Part shown: piece after piece, positions 45,816-57,668 of the stretch | How the letters are laid out: every line of letters begins with the position of its first letter | Position numbering within the stretch: the first letter of the stretch is position 1 | Position numbers and translations under genes: made by a program | Notes under the pieces: model-generated | Databases searched by the model: none | Seen by the model: the letters and a program-made list of their open reading frames with translations, nothing else | What the model was told of the DNA's origin: nothing | Origin: Pseudaminobacter sp040049255 | GTDB taxonomy: Bacteria; Pseudomonadota; Alphaproteobacteria; Rhizobiales; Rhizobiaceae | Assembly: GCF_040049255.1 (NCBI RefSeq) | Contig: NZ_JBDZDR010000003.1 | Location: forward strand, 496,001-560,000 | Length of the DNA stretch: 64,000 nt | Direction of reading: 5' to 3'

Positions 45816-46232
45816 ATGAAGGAAAAGGAAAACAAGAAAAAGCCGAACCCGACCGATATATATGTCGGAAGCAGAATTCGGCTGCGTCGAAACATGCTTG
45901 GAATGAGTCAGGAAAGCCTCGGCGAGCAGCTCGGAATTACTTTTCAGCAGATCCAGAAATACGAGAAAGGAACAAATCGCGTCGGCGCCAGCCGCCTGCA
46001 GGCGATTTCGTCCATTCTCAACGTGCCGGTGTCGTTTTTTTTCGAGGATTTTCCCAACCAGGAAGGCGCAGGCAAGGGCTTTGCCGAAGATGCTTCCTCC
46101 GGCTTCGGTCTGGATCTGGTTACCAGCCCCGAGGGGCTGCAGCTCAACCGCGCCTTCTTCAAGATTTCGGATGTGAAGGTGCGTCGCAAGATCATCGAAC
46201 TGGTCAAGACGCTGGCTTCCGACGACGAATAG
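45816..46232 (+). CDS. XRE-family transcriptional regulator
   Basis: From ATG 45816 (MKEKENKKKPNPTDIYVGSR), with GAGG at 5-base spacing, the product is 138 residues; the ATG at 45798 lacks an RBS. The HTH is RIRLRRNMLGMSQESLGEQL then GITFQQIQKYEKGTNRVGAS, and the protein is nearly identical in style to the rhizobial PhrR-type regulators found between lnt and metK. In relatives metK follows directly; here 6 kb of transporter genes intervene. Confidence 0.93.
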   Translation: MKEKENKKKPNPTDIYVGSRIRLRRNMLGMSQESLGEQLGITFQQIQKYEKGTNRVGASRLQAISSILNVPVSFFFEDFPNQEGAGKGFAEDASSGFGLDLVTSPEGLQLNRAFFKISDVKVRRKIIELVKTLASDDE

Positions 46233-46387
46233 TCGCCGCCGATATCCGGCCATAAGTCACGGCAAAACCGCGTGCGTCGGGCCCCTGCCTGTTCTTGGTT
46301 GTGGGGAGCGGTTGCTCGCGCTGCGCCATGCGCAGGTGAATGTGGGAAGGGCGGCGCGCCTGGCGCTGCCCCTCCCAAGCCGGTGGC

Positions 46388-48112
<1,725 letters not shown>

Positions 48113-48191
48113 TTCGTCTCCTCCAACAATAAGGTTTCAAGTGCGATCCGGAGCGGTCGCCGGCACGCGGCCGCTCCGACAGTTTCCCCCT

Positions 48192-48479
48192 CTATACGTA
48201 GCGGAACACCCCCACGGCATAGACTACGGAAAGAGCGAGAGCCCACCACAGGTTGGGACCAACGAGACCCAGCCAAGCGAGATGGATGAAGGCGCTGCCA
48301 AGCAGCGAGATGAACAGGCGATCGCCGCGCGTCGTTTCGAAGCGCAGGACGCCGACGCGCGGATTGCCGCCGGGCGAGACATATTCCCATGCGCCCATGC
48401 CCACCAGCATCAGCGCTATGACGGCGAAGAAGGCGGCCGTCGGCCAGGTCCAAGCCATCCACGAGAAATCGAGGTTCAT
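48192..48479 (-). CDS. glpU: DUF2160 small membrane protein, GlpU-like
   Basis: The 95-residue product has two hydrophobic segments (TAAFFAVIALMLVGMGAW and a C-terminal ALALSVVYAVGVF). Such DUF2160 proteins occur in rhizobial glycerol transporter operons between the second permease and the binding protein. Its role is unclear; an accessory function for the permease is likely. The 3-base gap to glpQ supports coupling. Confidence 0.85.
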   Translation of the reverse strand: MNLDFSWMAWTWPTAAFFAVIALMLVGMGAWEYVSPGGNPRVGVLRFETTRGDRLFISLLGSAFIHLAWLGLVGPNLWWALALSVVYAVGVFRYV

Positions 48480-48482
48480 GCG

Positions 48483-49403
<921 letters not shown>

Positions 49404-49404
49404 C

Positions 49405-50271
<867 letters not shown>

Positions 50272-50272
50272 C

Positions 50273-51340
50273 TCACGCTCCCATCTCGACGCGCCAGGAG
50301 TCGGCATAGATGTTGATGCCCGCCGGGTCGAAGTTGATCCTGGGTTCGGCTGGAATGGCGTCGTCCTCGCCGATGATCGCCGCGATGTCGCGGCCTTCCA
50401 GACTGGCGCGGACCACCTTGTGGCGGCCGACATCGTCGACCTTGCTGATAGAGACAGCCATGCCATGGCGGCCGAGCCGAACATATTCGGGCCGGATACC
50501 GAGTTCGGTCACGCCGCCGATGACGCCCGGCGCGCCTGGCAGGTCGATCGTCTGCGAGCCCAGCCGGGCGGTCCGGCCCTCGATCTCCACCGGCATGACG
50601 TTCATGCCGGGCGAGCCGATGAAATAGCCGACGAAGGTATGACGCGGTCGCTCAAACAGTTCTTCTGGCGTGCCGATCTGCACGATGCCGCCGTCATACA
50701 TCACCACCACCTGCTCGGCGAAAGTCAGCGCCTCGGTCTGGTCGTGGGTGACATAGACCATGGTGTAGCCGAAGCGCCGGTGCAACTGCTTGAGCTGCGA
50801 GCGCAGCACCCATTTCATGTGCGGGTCGATGACGGTCAGCGGCTCGTCGAACAGGATGGCGTTGACGTCGGAACGGACCAGCCCGCGTCCCAGCGAGATC
50901 TTCTGCTTCTGGTCGGCGGTCAGGCCCCTGGCTTTTCGCTGCGCCCAATCGGCGAGGTCGATCATGTCGAGCGTCTCGCGCACACGGCGATCGACATCCG
51001 CTGCCGGCACGCCGCGGTTGCGCAGCGGGAAGGCCAGATTGTCGTAGACGGTCATGGTGTCGTAGATCACCGGGAACTGGAACACCTGCGCGATGTTGCG
51101 CTCCTGGGTCGAGAGTTCGGTCACGTCCCGGCCGTTGAACAGCAGGCGGCCATGCGAGGGATGGACGAGCCCGGAGATGATGTTGAGCAGCGTGGTCTTG
51201 CCGCAGCCGGAAGGCCCCAGCAGCGCGTAGGCGCCGCCGTCCTCGAAGGTCTGCTGCACCTCCTTCAGCGCGAAGTCGGCCTCCCTGACGGGGTCCGGCA
51301 GGTAGGAGTGGCGGATATGGTTGACGTCGATGCGCGCCAT
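50273..51340 (-). CDS. glpT: ABC transporter ATPase with degenerate signature motif, GlpT-like
   Basis: From ATG 51340 (MARIDVNHIRHSYLPDPVRE), with GAGGGGA at 6 bases, the product is 355 residues. Walker A is GPSGCGKTT (42-50), Walker B AILFDE (161-166) and the H-loop THD (His199) are normal, but the signature LSGGQ is replaced by LTADQ (140-144). The C-terminal MalK-like domain carries GIRPEYVRLG. It forms a pair with GlpS, which has the opposite defect, so one composite ATP site stays intact. Confidence 0.93.
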   Translation of the reverse strand: MARIDVNHIRHSYLPDPVREADFALKEVQQTFEDGGAYALLGPSGCGKTTLLNIISGLVHPSHGRLLFNGRDVTELSTQERNIAQVFQFPVIYDTMTVYDNLAFPLRNRGVPAADVDRRVRETLDMIDLADWAQRKARGLTADQKQKISLGRGLVRSDVNAILFDEPLTVIDPHMKWVLRSQLKQLHRRFGYTMVYVTHDQTEALTFAEQVVVMYDGGIVQIGTPEELFERPRHTFVGYFIGSPGMNVMPVEIEGRTARLGSQTIDLPGAPGVIGGVTELGIRPEYVRLGRHGMAVSISKVDDVGRHKVVRASLEGRDIAAIIGEDDAIPAEPRINFDPAGINIYADSWRVEMGA

Positions 51341-51351
51341 TACCGTTCCCC

Positions 51352-52431
51352 TCAAGCCATCGGTTTCGGCTGGCCGATGGCACGGCCGCTCGGGTCGAAC
51401 ACCATGATATGGCGCGGATCGACGAACACCTCGATCTCGTCGTCTGCCTGCAGGTCGCGGATGCCGTGAGCGAGCATGACCCAGCGCGCGTCGGCCACGC
51501 TGAGGTGCACGAAGCTCTCCGAGCCAGTGATCTCGGTGATCGCCACCTTGGCGCGCAACGGAACGGCGGCCGCGTTCGGCCGCTCGAGAAAGAGATGATG
51601 GGGCTGGAAGCCGATCGTGTAGCCGGTGTCGGAGATATCGGCGAGACCGGCCGGAACAGGGAGTTTCATGCCGCCATCGAGAAGGAAAGTTGCGCCCGCT
51701 TTCCGCAGCTCGATCGTGTTCAGCGGCGGATCGGCGAAGGTTCTGGCCGTCACCAGATCGACAGGCTTTCGGAACACTTCGAGGGTCGGCCCGAACTGCG
51801 TGACCCGGCCTTCCGAAAGCGTCGCCGTGTTGCCGCCGAGCAGCAGCGCCTCGTGCGGCTCGGTCGTCGCATAGACGAAGATGGTGCCGGCCTCCGCGAA
51901 GATCTTCGGCAGTTCCTCACGCAGTTCCTCGCGCAGCTTGTAGTCGAGATTGGCGAGCGGCTCGTCGAGCAGAACCAGGCTGGCATTCTTGACGATGGCG
52001 CGGGCCAGCGCCGTCCGCTGCTGCTGTCCGCCGGAAAGTTGCAGCGGCGTGCGCTCGAGATAGGGCGTGAGCTTGAGCAGTTCCGCTGTCTTCCTGACCT
52101 GGCGATCGACCTTGGACCGGTCGACGCCAGCGACGCGCAGCGGCGAGGCGATGTTCTCGTAGACCGTCATCGCCGGATAGTTGATGAACTGCTGGTAGAC
52201 CATGGCGACGTTGCGCTTCTGCACCGGCAGGCCGGTAACGTCGCGGCCATCGAACCATATCGAGCCAGTAGTCGGCGCATCGAGCCCCGCCATGAGGCGC
52301 ATCAGGCTGGTCTTGCCCGAGAGCGTCGGGCCGAGCAGCACGTTGAGCGAGCCGTGCTCGAGCTTCAGCGATACGTCGGTGATGTGGGTCGCGGCGCCCA
52401 CCACCTTCGAGACCTGCCTGAGCTCAAGCAT
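51352..52431 (-). CDS. glpS: ABC transporter ATPase with degenerate H-loop, GlpS-like
   Basis: From ATG 52431 (MLELRQVSKVVGAATHITDV), with GGGAGGAC at 5 bases, the product is 359 residues. Walker A reads GPTLSGKTS (34-42), signature LSGGQ (132-136) and Walker B LLDE (154-157) are present, but the H-loop His is Thr190 (VYATTEPHEAL where VYVTHDxxEAL is normal). It is the first gene of the glpSTPQUV operon. Longer upstream extension was rejected since it has no RBS. Confidence 0.93.
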   Translation of the reverse strand: MLELRQVSKVVGAATHITDVSLKLEHGSLNVLLGPTLSGKTSLMRLMAGLDAPTTGSIWFDGRDVTGLPVQKRNVAMVYQQFINYPAMTVYENIASPLRVAGVDRSKVDRQVRKTAELLKLTPYLERTPLQLSGGQQQRTALARAIVKNASLVLLDEPLANLDYKLREELREELPKIFAEAGTIFVYATTEPHEALLLGGNTATLSEGRVTQFGPTLEVFRKPVDLVTARTFADPPLNTIELRKAGATFLLDGGMKLPVPAGLADISDTGYTIGFQPHHLFLERPNAAAVPLRAKVAITEITGSESFVHLSVADARWVMLAHGIRDLQADDEIEVFVDPRHIMVFDPSGRAIGQPKPMA

Positions 52432-52558
52432 CAAGTCCTCCCCTCTCTGCCGCGCTATCCGGTCGCCGAGGTTCGTGGTCCGGCGACAGGCGCAAGAACT
52501 CCTCCCGCAGCGAAGCCTGTTCCGGGCTGAAACGCAACCCGCATTTGGTCCTGCGTCA

Positions 52559-52588
52559 CGTCCTCGGGCGTCGACGCCCATTCGTCCT
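52559..52588 (-). pseudogene. Possible remnant of glpD upstream of glpS
   Basis: In minus-strand frame the residues DEWASTPEDV appear (52559-52588), which resemble the EWxxTxEDVLW segment near the C terminus of glycerol-3-phosphate dehydrogenase. In related rhizobia glpD precedes glpS in the same direction. The similarity breaks off after this point, so this is weak evidence that an eroded glpD once lay here. Confidence 0.25.
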
Positions 52589-52712
52589 GCCGAGCAGTGC
52601 GGCCGCGCCGAAGGCCCCGGTCAGCCGCCGGGCACGGGCCGCACCGAGGTAAGTCCTCCCGTCGAATTCGCATCGTACAATTTTTTGGCTTATCACGAGA
52701 TCTCAAGTCGAT

Positions 52713-52726
52713 TTATTTCGAAATAA
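52713..52726. promoter_or_regulatory. Perfect 14-bp palindrome in the glp/metK intergenic region
   Basis: TTATTTCGAAATAA is fully symmetric and lies 280 bases upstream of glpS in an AT-rich stretch, followed by CGAAA-like direct repeats (52741-52758). DeoR-type GlpR regulators bind TTCG/CGAA-containing sites, so this is a candidate operator for glpS transcription. Inference only. Confidence 0.4.
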
Positions 52727-52969
52727 CAACGAGTGTCAAACGAAAAGAAACTGAAAGCGTTCGGCCTCAGCAGTTTTTTCTTTCTTGCTACTTTATACCC
52801 AAGCAGCACTATCCGAATTGCAGATCTCACCTTGTGTTATCACTTCAAAATGACGCGTCTTGTCAGTGGCTTGGCGATCGCTGTGTGAATTTGGATCGTG
52901 CTAAGGCTGGGCAAGATGGGAATAGCGCCCCGACGAAGCTTTCGTTCTTCATCTAAACCTCAATAAAAC

Positions 52970-53171
52970 GAAAGTTGTCGCTTGCGGTTGCCGGGTAATC
53001 GCCAACGCAAGTGGATGTGCTGCGCGACGGGAAGGCGGGATCGGCCGGGCGCCAATGCTCAAAAGGGCTTGATCCACGCCACAAGCAATCTTGCGGGCTA
53101 CGCAGGGTTTCGCTAACGGTGTGTGGCCACAAGGCGGCATCCGGCCGCCCGTTTTTCTAGAGGGGACACCC
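52970..53171 (+). promoter_or_regulatory. Structured metK leader, candidate riboswitch or attenuator
   Basis: Three hairpins precede metK: 52981-53011 (CTTGC-GTTG / CAAC-GCAAG with one bulged G and a 12-base loop), 53079-53096 (CCACAAG, CAAT, CTTGCGG with one mismatch) and the terminator at 53133-53156. GCGGGC (53093-53098) can pair with GCCCGT (53147-53152), which would break the terminator. GCCACA (53078-53083) and TGTGGC (53122-53127) are also complementary. The design fits an on/off expression platform controlled by metK's product or a precursor. No known SAM aptamer consensus is recognised. Confidence 0.6.
53133..53156 (+). terminator. Intrinsic terminator directly upstream of the metK RBS
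   Basis: GGCGGC (53133-53138), loop ATCCG, GCCGCC (53144-53149), then CG and TTTTT (53152-53156). The T run ends 15 bases before the GTG start. No plus-strand gene ends here (the nearest, xre, lies 6.9 kb upstream), so the only transcript it can stop is the metK leader. Confidence 0.8.
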
Positions 53172-54452
53172 GTGACGCGGCACAACTATTTCTTCACAAG
53201 CGAATCCGTTTCCGAAGGCCATCCCGACAAGGTGTGCGACCGCATCTCCGACGAAATCGTGGACATGGTCTATCGGGAAGCAAAGAAGGCCGGCATGAAT
53301 CCGTGGGACGTGCGCGTGGCCTGCGAGACGTTGGCCACGACCAACCGCGTCGTGATTGCCGGTGAGGTTCGGGTGCCCCCGACGCTCTTGAAGATTGGCA
53401 AGGACGGCAAGCCGGTGCTCGACGCCAAGGGTCACCCGGTGATCAACCCGTCGAAGTTCCGTTCAGTCGCCCGCCGCGCCATCCGCGCCATCGGCTACGA
53501 GCAGGAAGGCTTCCACTGGAAGACCGCGAAGATAGATGTTCTGCTGCATGCGCAGTCGGCCGACATCGCGCAGGGCGTCGACAAGGCCCTCGATGCCAAT
53601 GCCGAGGGTGCTGGCGACCAGGGCATCATGTTCGGCTATGCCTGCCGCGAGACGCCGGACCTGATGCCGGCGCCGATCTATTACAGCCACAAGATCCTTG
53701 AGCTGCTCTCGGCAGCCCGCCACGAAGGCAAGGGCGATGTCGGCAAGCTGGGTCCCGATTCCAAGAGCCAGGTGACCGTGCGCTATGTCGACGGCGTGCC
53801 GACCGAGGTCACGCAGATCGTCCTGTCGACGCAGCATCTCGATCCCGACTGGGATTCCAAGAAGGTCCGCTCGGTCGTGGAGCCCTACATCCGCGAGGCG
53901 CTCGGCGACCTGAAGATCGCCGACAACTGCAACTGGTACATCAATCCGACCGGCAAGTTCGTCATCGGCGGCCCCGACGGCGATGCCGGCCTCACCGGCC
54001 GCAAGATCATCGTCGACACCTATGGCGGTGCCGCGCCACATGGCGGCGGCGCCTTCTCGGGCAAGGACACGACCAAGGTCGATCGTTCGGCAGCCTATGC
54101 GGCGCGCTATCTCGCCAAGAACGTGGTGGCGGCCAGGCTGGCCGACCGTTGCACCATCCAGCTTTCCTACGCCATCGGCGTGGCGCAGCCGCTGTCGATC
54201 TATGTCGACCTGCACGGCACCGGAAAGATCGACGAGGCGGTTCTGGAGAAGGCGTTGCGCGAAGTGATGGATCTGTCGCCCTCGGGCATCCGGCGCCATC
54301 TCGACCTCAACAAGCCCATCTACGCCAAGACCACCGCCTATGGCCATTTCGGCCGCAAGCCCGGCCGCGACGGTTCCTTCTCCTGGGAGAAGACCGACCT
54401 GGTCAAGGCCATCAAGGACGCTGTGGCGGCCGAACACGCATTGGCGGCCTGA
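53172..54452 (+). CDS. metK: S-adenosylmethionine synthetase
   Basis: From GTG 53172, with GAGGGGAC 5-12 bases upstream, the product is 426 residues. It has the start TRHNYFFTSESVSEGHPDKV, the nucleotide loop EGAGDQGIMFGYA, the P-loop GGGAFSGKDTTKVDRSAAYA and the phosphate site GHFGRKPGRDGSFSWEKTD. It makes SAM from methionine and ATP. It is preceded by a leader with a terminator and followed by trmB. Length is near the usual alphaproteobacterial 420. Confidence 0.97.
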   Translation: MTRHNYFFTSESVSEGHPDKVCDRISDEIVDMVYREAKKAGMNPWDVRVACETLATTNRVVIAGEVRVPPTLLKIGKDGKPVLDAKGHPVINPSKFRSVARRAIRAIGYEQEGFHWKTAKIDVLLHAQSADIAQGVDKALDANAEGAGDQGIMFGYACRETPDLMPAPIYYSHKILELLSAARHEGKGDVGKLGPDSKSQVTVRYVDGVPTEVTQIVLSTQHLDPDWDSKKVRSVVEPYIREALGDLKIADNCNWYINPTGKFVIGGPDGDAGLTGRKIIVDTYGGAAPHGGGAFSGKDTTKVDRSAAYAARYLAKNVVAARLADRCTIQLSYAIGVAQPLSIYVDLHGTGKIDEAVLEKALREVMDLSPSGIRRHLDLNKPIYAKTTAYGHFGRKPGRDGSFSWEKTDLVKAIKDAVAAEHALAA

Positions 54453-54485
54453 GGCTTCGGGCCGCCGCAATTCCGGACTGTTTCA

Positions 54486-55187
54486 ATGAATGCTGAACCC
54501 CGGCGCAGCCGCTCGACCGAAGCCTTTTTCGGTCGGCGGCACGGCAAGACCATCCGTCCCCACCAGGCTGCGGCGCTGGAGGCCGGCCTCGCCAAGTACC
54601 GGATCGACCTGTCCGAGCCGGCGCCCGCCGATCTTGGCGCGCTGTTTTCAGCGCCGGTAAAGGGCGTGCGGCTCGAGATCGGCTTTGGCGGCGGCGAGCA
54701 TATCTACCACATGGCTTCCACGCATCCGGACATCGGCTTCATCGGCGTCGAGCCCTTCGTCAACGGCATGGCCCGGCTGATGACCTCGCTGGGCGAAAAT
54801 CCCCTGCCGAACCTGCGCGTCTATGACGATGACGCCACCCGGTTGCTGGACTGGCTGCCACAGGGTGCGCTCATGGGCATCGATCTGCTCTATCCCGATC
54901 CTTGGCCGAAGAAGCGGCACTGGAAGCGCCGTTTTGTCAGCGCGGCCAATCTCGACCGCTTCGCCCGCGCCATGAAGAGCGGCGCGAAATTCCGCTTCGC
55001 CTCCGACATCGACACCTATGTCAACTGGACGCTGCTGCATTGCCGCGCGCATCCGGCCTTCGAATGGCAGGCCGCGGATGCCGGCGACTGGCATCGCCCC
55101 TATGAGGGCTGGATACGCACCCGTTACGAGGCGAAGGCCGTCCGCGAAGGCCGCACGCCCGCCTATCTGACCTTCCTCAGGGCGTAA
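54486..55187 (+). CDS. trmB: tRNA (guanine-N7-)-methyltransferase
   Basis: The 233-residue SAM enzyme has LEIGFGGGEHIYHMA, the GIDLLYPDPWPKKRHWKRRF block and ASDIDTYVNW; these are typical TrmB elements. It methylates G46 in the variable loop of tRNAs. It is 33 bases downstream of metK in the usual order metK-trmB and uses the SAM that MetK provides. Confidence 0.96.
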   Translation: MNAEPRRSRSTEAFFGRRHGKTIRPHQAAALEAGLAKYRIDLSEPAPADLGALFSAPVKGVRLEIGFGGGEHIYHMASTHPDIGFIGVEPFVNGMARLMTSLGENPLPNLRVYDDDATRLLDWLPQGALMGIDLLYPDPWPKKRHWKRRFVSAANLDRFARAMKSGAKFRFASDIDTYVNWTLLHCRAHPAFEWQAADAGDWHRPYEGWIRTRYEAKAVREGRTPAYLTFLRA

Positions 55188-55323
55188 GCGGGGCGGCTCC
55201 GGCTGGCCGCTGTTTGTTCGATTTCTGTGGTCGAGCGACGATTACGTGCCCGCATACGGTGCGGCGGACTTGAAAATTGTCGATCTCTCGGCTATATCAG
55301 GGTAAATTCTTGGTCGGTATGGC

Positions 55324-55356
55324 AAAGAGTGGGTCCACCCGGTCCCGCTCTTTTTT
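55324..55356 (+). terminator. Attenuator hairpin in the rimP leader
   Basis: AAAGAGTGGG (55324-55333) pairs with CCCGCTCTTT (55344-55353; one G-T mismatch or bulge), followed by TTT. It lies 27 bases upstream of rimP and has the form of the rimP-leader terminator seen in Rhizobiales, thought to control the rimP-nusA operon. trmB ends 130 bases earlier, so it may also end trmB. Confidence 0.7.
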
Positions 55357-55382
55357 GTTACCGGCCCGAGGCTGGAAGCGAA

Positions 55383-56012
55383 ATGACAGAAGAGACAGGC
55401 ATCGCCGGAGATGACCGGATCATCCGCGAAAGCGGCGTTGAGGCGCGCGTGGCGGGCATCATTGCGCCCGTGCTGCGCGCTACGGGCTTCCGGCTCGTGC
55501 GCGTGCGTCTCTCGGGTCAGAACGGCCTCACGCTTCAGATCATGGTCGAACGCGACGACGGCACCATGACCGTCGAGGACTGCGAGGAAGTAAGCCGCGC
55601 GGTTTCTCCGGTTCTTGATGTCGACGATCCGATCGAGAAGGCATATCATCTTGAGGTTTCCTCGCCCGGCATCGATCGCCCGCTGGTGCGCAAGGCCGAT
55701 TTCACGACCTGGGCCGGCCATCTGGTGAAGCTGGAGACCTCCATCCTGGTCGGCGATCGCAAGCGCTTTCGTGGCCGCATCGGCGAGTCCGACGAGGATG
55801 GCTTCGTCATCGAGCGGGACCAGCCTGCCTATGGCGAGGAGCCGTCGGTGCGGATACCTTTCGAGGCGGTCTCCGACGCCCGGCTGATCCTGACCGACGA
55901 CCTGATCCGCGATGCGCTGAGCAAGGACAACAAGGCGCGCAAGGAAGCCAAGAAACGCCGTGGCGAGCCCGACGAGGACGGCGCGGAAGACGAAACCGAA
56001 ACCGAAGAGTGA
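55383..56012 (+). CDS. rimP: Ribosome maturation factor RimP
   Basis: From ATG 55383 (MTEETGIAGDDRIIRESGVE) the product is 209 residues. Family sequences are FRLVRVRLSGQNGLTLQIMV, DCEEVSRAVSPVLDVDDPI, YHLEVSSPGIDRPLVRKADF and a C-terminal acidic tail (EDETETEE). It helps assemble the 30S subunit. It is the first gene of rimP-nusA-ylxR-infB. Confidence 0.96.
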   Translation: MTEETGIAGDDRIIRESGVEARVAGIIAPVLRATGFRLVRVRLSGQNGLTLQIMVERDDGTMTVEDCEEVSRAVSPVLDVDDPIEKAYHLEVSSPGIDRPLVRKADFTTWAGHLVKLETSILVGDRKRFRGRIGESDEDGFVIERDQPAYGEEPSVRIPFEAVSDARLILTDDLIRDALSKDNKARKEAKKRRGEPDEDGAEDETETEE

Positions 56013-56052
56013 TTGAACGGCCGGCTCGACGGCAGCGTTCAGGGAGACCAAG

Positions 56053-57645
56053 ATGGTAGTCAGTGCGAACAGGCTTGAGCTGCTGCAGATCGCCGATGCG
56101 GTCGCGCGGGAAAAGTCGATCGACAAGCAGATCGTGATCGCCGCGATGGCCGATGCGATCCAGAAGGCCGCGCGTTCGCGCTATGGTCAGGAAACCAACA
56201 TCCGCGCCGACATCAACCCGCAGACGGGCGAGATGAAGCTGCAGCGGCTGATGGAGGTTGTCGAGAACGTCGAGGACTACGCGACCCAGATCTCGCTTGC
56301 CGAGGCGCGCGAGCGCAATCCCGATGCGCAGGTCGGCGACTTCATTGCCGAGCAGTTGCCGCCGATGGATTTCGGCCGCATCGCAGCGCAGTCTGCCAAG
56401 CAGGTCATCGTGCAGAAGGTGCGCGAGGCCGAGCGCGACCGCCAGTATGACGAATACAAGGATCGCATCGGCGAGATCGTCAACGGCACCGTCAAGCGCG
56501 TCGAATACGGCAATGTCATTGTCGACCTGGGCCGCGGCGAAGCGATCATCCGCCGCGACGAGCTGATTCCCCGCGAGAACTACAAGTATGGCGACCGCGT
56601 GCGCGCCTATGTCTATGACGTTCGCCGCGAGCAGCGCGGTCCGCAGATCTTCCTGTCGCGCACGCATCCGCAGTTCATGGCGAAGCTGTTCACCATGGAA
56701 GTGCCGGAAATCTACGACGGCATCATCGAGATCAAGTCGGTGGCTCGCGATCCGGGCTCCCGCGCCAAGATCGCCGTCGTTTCCCGCGACTCCTCGATCG
56801 ATCCCGTGGGCGCCTGCGTCGGCATGCGCGGCTCGCGCGTGCAGGCCGTGGTGGCCGAGCTTCAGGGCGAGAAGATTGACATCATCCCGTGGTCGCCTTC
56901 GGCAGCCTCCTTCATCGTCAACGCGCTGCAGCCGGCGGAAGTCGCCAAGGTTGTGCTGGACGAGGAGGCTGAGCGCATCGAGGTTGTGGTTCCCGACGAT
57001 CAGCTTTCGCTGGCCATCGGCCGCCGCGGCCAGAACGTGCGCCTGGCTTCGCAGCTGACCGGCTGGGACATCGATATCCTGACCGAGCAGGAAGAGTCCG
57101 AACGCCGCCAGAAGGAATTCGTCGAGCGCTCGACGCTGTTCATGGAGGCGCTCAACGTCGACGAGATGGTCGGCCAGGTGCTCGCCTCCGAAGGCTTCAC
57201 CAGCGTCGAGGAAGTTGCCTATGTCGATGCCGACGAGATTTCGTCGATCGACGGCTTCGACGAGGACACCGCCAGCGAGATCCAGACCCGCGCCAAGGAA
57301 TATCTCGACCGCATCGAGGCCGAGCACGATGCCAAGCGCACGGAGCTGGGCGTTTCCGACGATCTGCGCGAGCTGCCGGGCGTAACCACCGCCATGCTGG
57401 TGGCGCTGGGCGAGGATGGCGTGAAGACGGTCGAGGACTTCGCCGGCTATGCAGTCGACGATCTCGTCGGTTGGAAGGAGCGCAAGGACGGTGAGACCAA
57501 GTTCTACCCCGGCGTGCTGGCAAGCTTCGGCGTCACCCGTGCCGATGCCGAGCAGATGGTGCTTGCGGCCCGCCTGAAGGCTGGCTGGATCACCGAGGAA
57601 GAGGCCGCTGCCGAAGAAGGCGCTGCCGAAGCCGCCGGTGAGTGA
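56053..57645 (+). CDS. nusA: Transcription termination/antitermination protein NusA
   Basis: The 530-residue product starts MVVSANRLELLQIADAVARE. An N-terminal RNA polymerase-binding domain is followed by S1 (about residues 135-200, RIGEIVNGTVKRVEYGNVIV), two KH domains with GMRGSRVQAVVAEL and AIGRRGQNVRLASQL, and a long C-terminal region with helix-hairpin-helix repeats (LRELPGVTTAMLVALGE). It tunes pausing and termination and is autoregulated in many bacteria. Confidence 0.98.
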   Translation: MVVSANRLELLQIADAVAREKSIDKQIVIAAMADAIQKAARSRYGQETNIRADINPQTGEMKLQRLMEVVENVEDYATQISLAEARERNPDAQVGDFIAEQLPPMDFGRIAAQSAKQVIVQKVREAERDRQYDEYKDRIGEIVNGTVKRVEYGNVIVDLGRGEAIIRRDELIPRENYKYGDRVRAYVYDVRREQRGPQIFLSRTHPQFMAKLFTMEVPEIYDGIIEIKSVARDPGSRAKIAVVSRDSSIDPVGACVGMRGSRVQAVVAELQGEKIDIIPWSPSAASFIVNALQPAEVAKVVLDEEAERIEVVVPDDQLSLAIGRRGQNVRLASQLTGWDIDILTEQEESERRQKEFVERSTLFMEALNVDEMVGQVLASEGFTSVEEVAYVDADEISSIDGFDEDTASEIQTRAKEYLDRIEAEHDAKRTELGVSDDLRELPGVTTAMLVALGEDGVKTVEDFAGYAVDDLVGWKERKDGETKFYPGVLASFGVTRADAEQMVLAARLKAGWITEEEAAAEEGAAEAAGE

Positions 57646-57668
57646 GGTGAGCGCACATCGAACCGGAT

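Noticed and set aside
53060..53171. SAM-II or SAM-SAH riboswitch in the metK leader
   Set aside because: Neither the SAM-II core nor the SAM-SAH conserved bases are present; reported as an unassigned leader instead.
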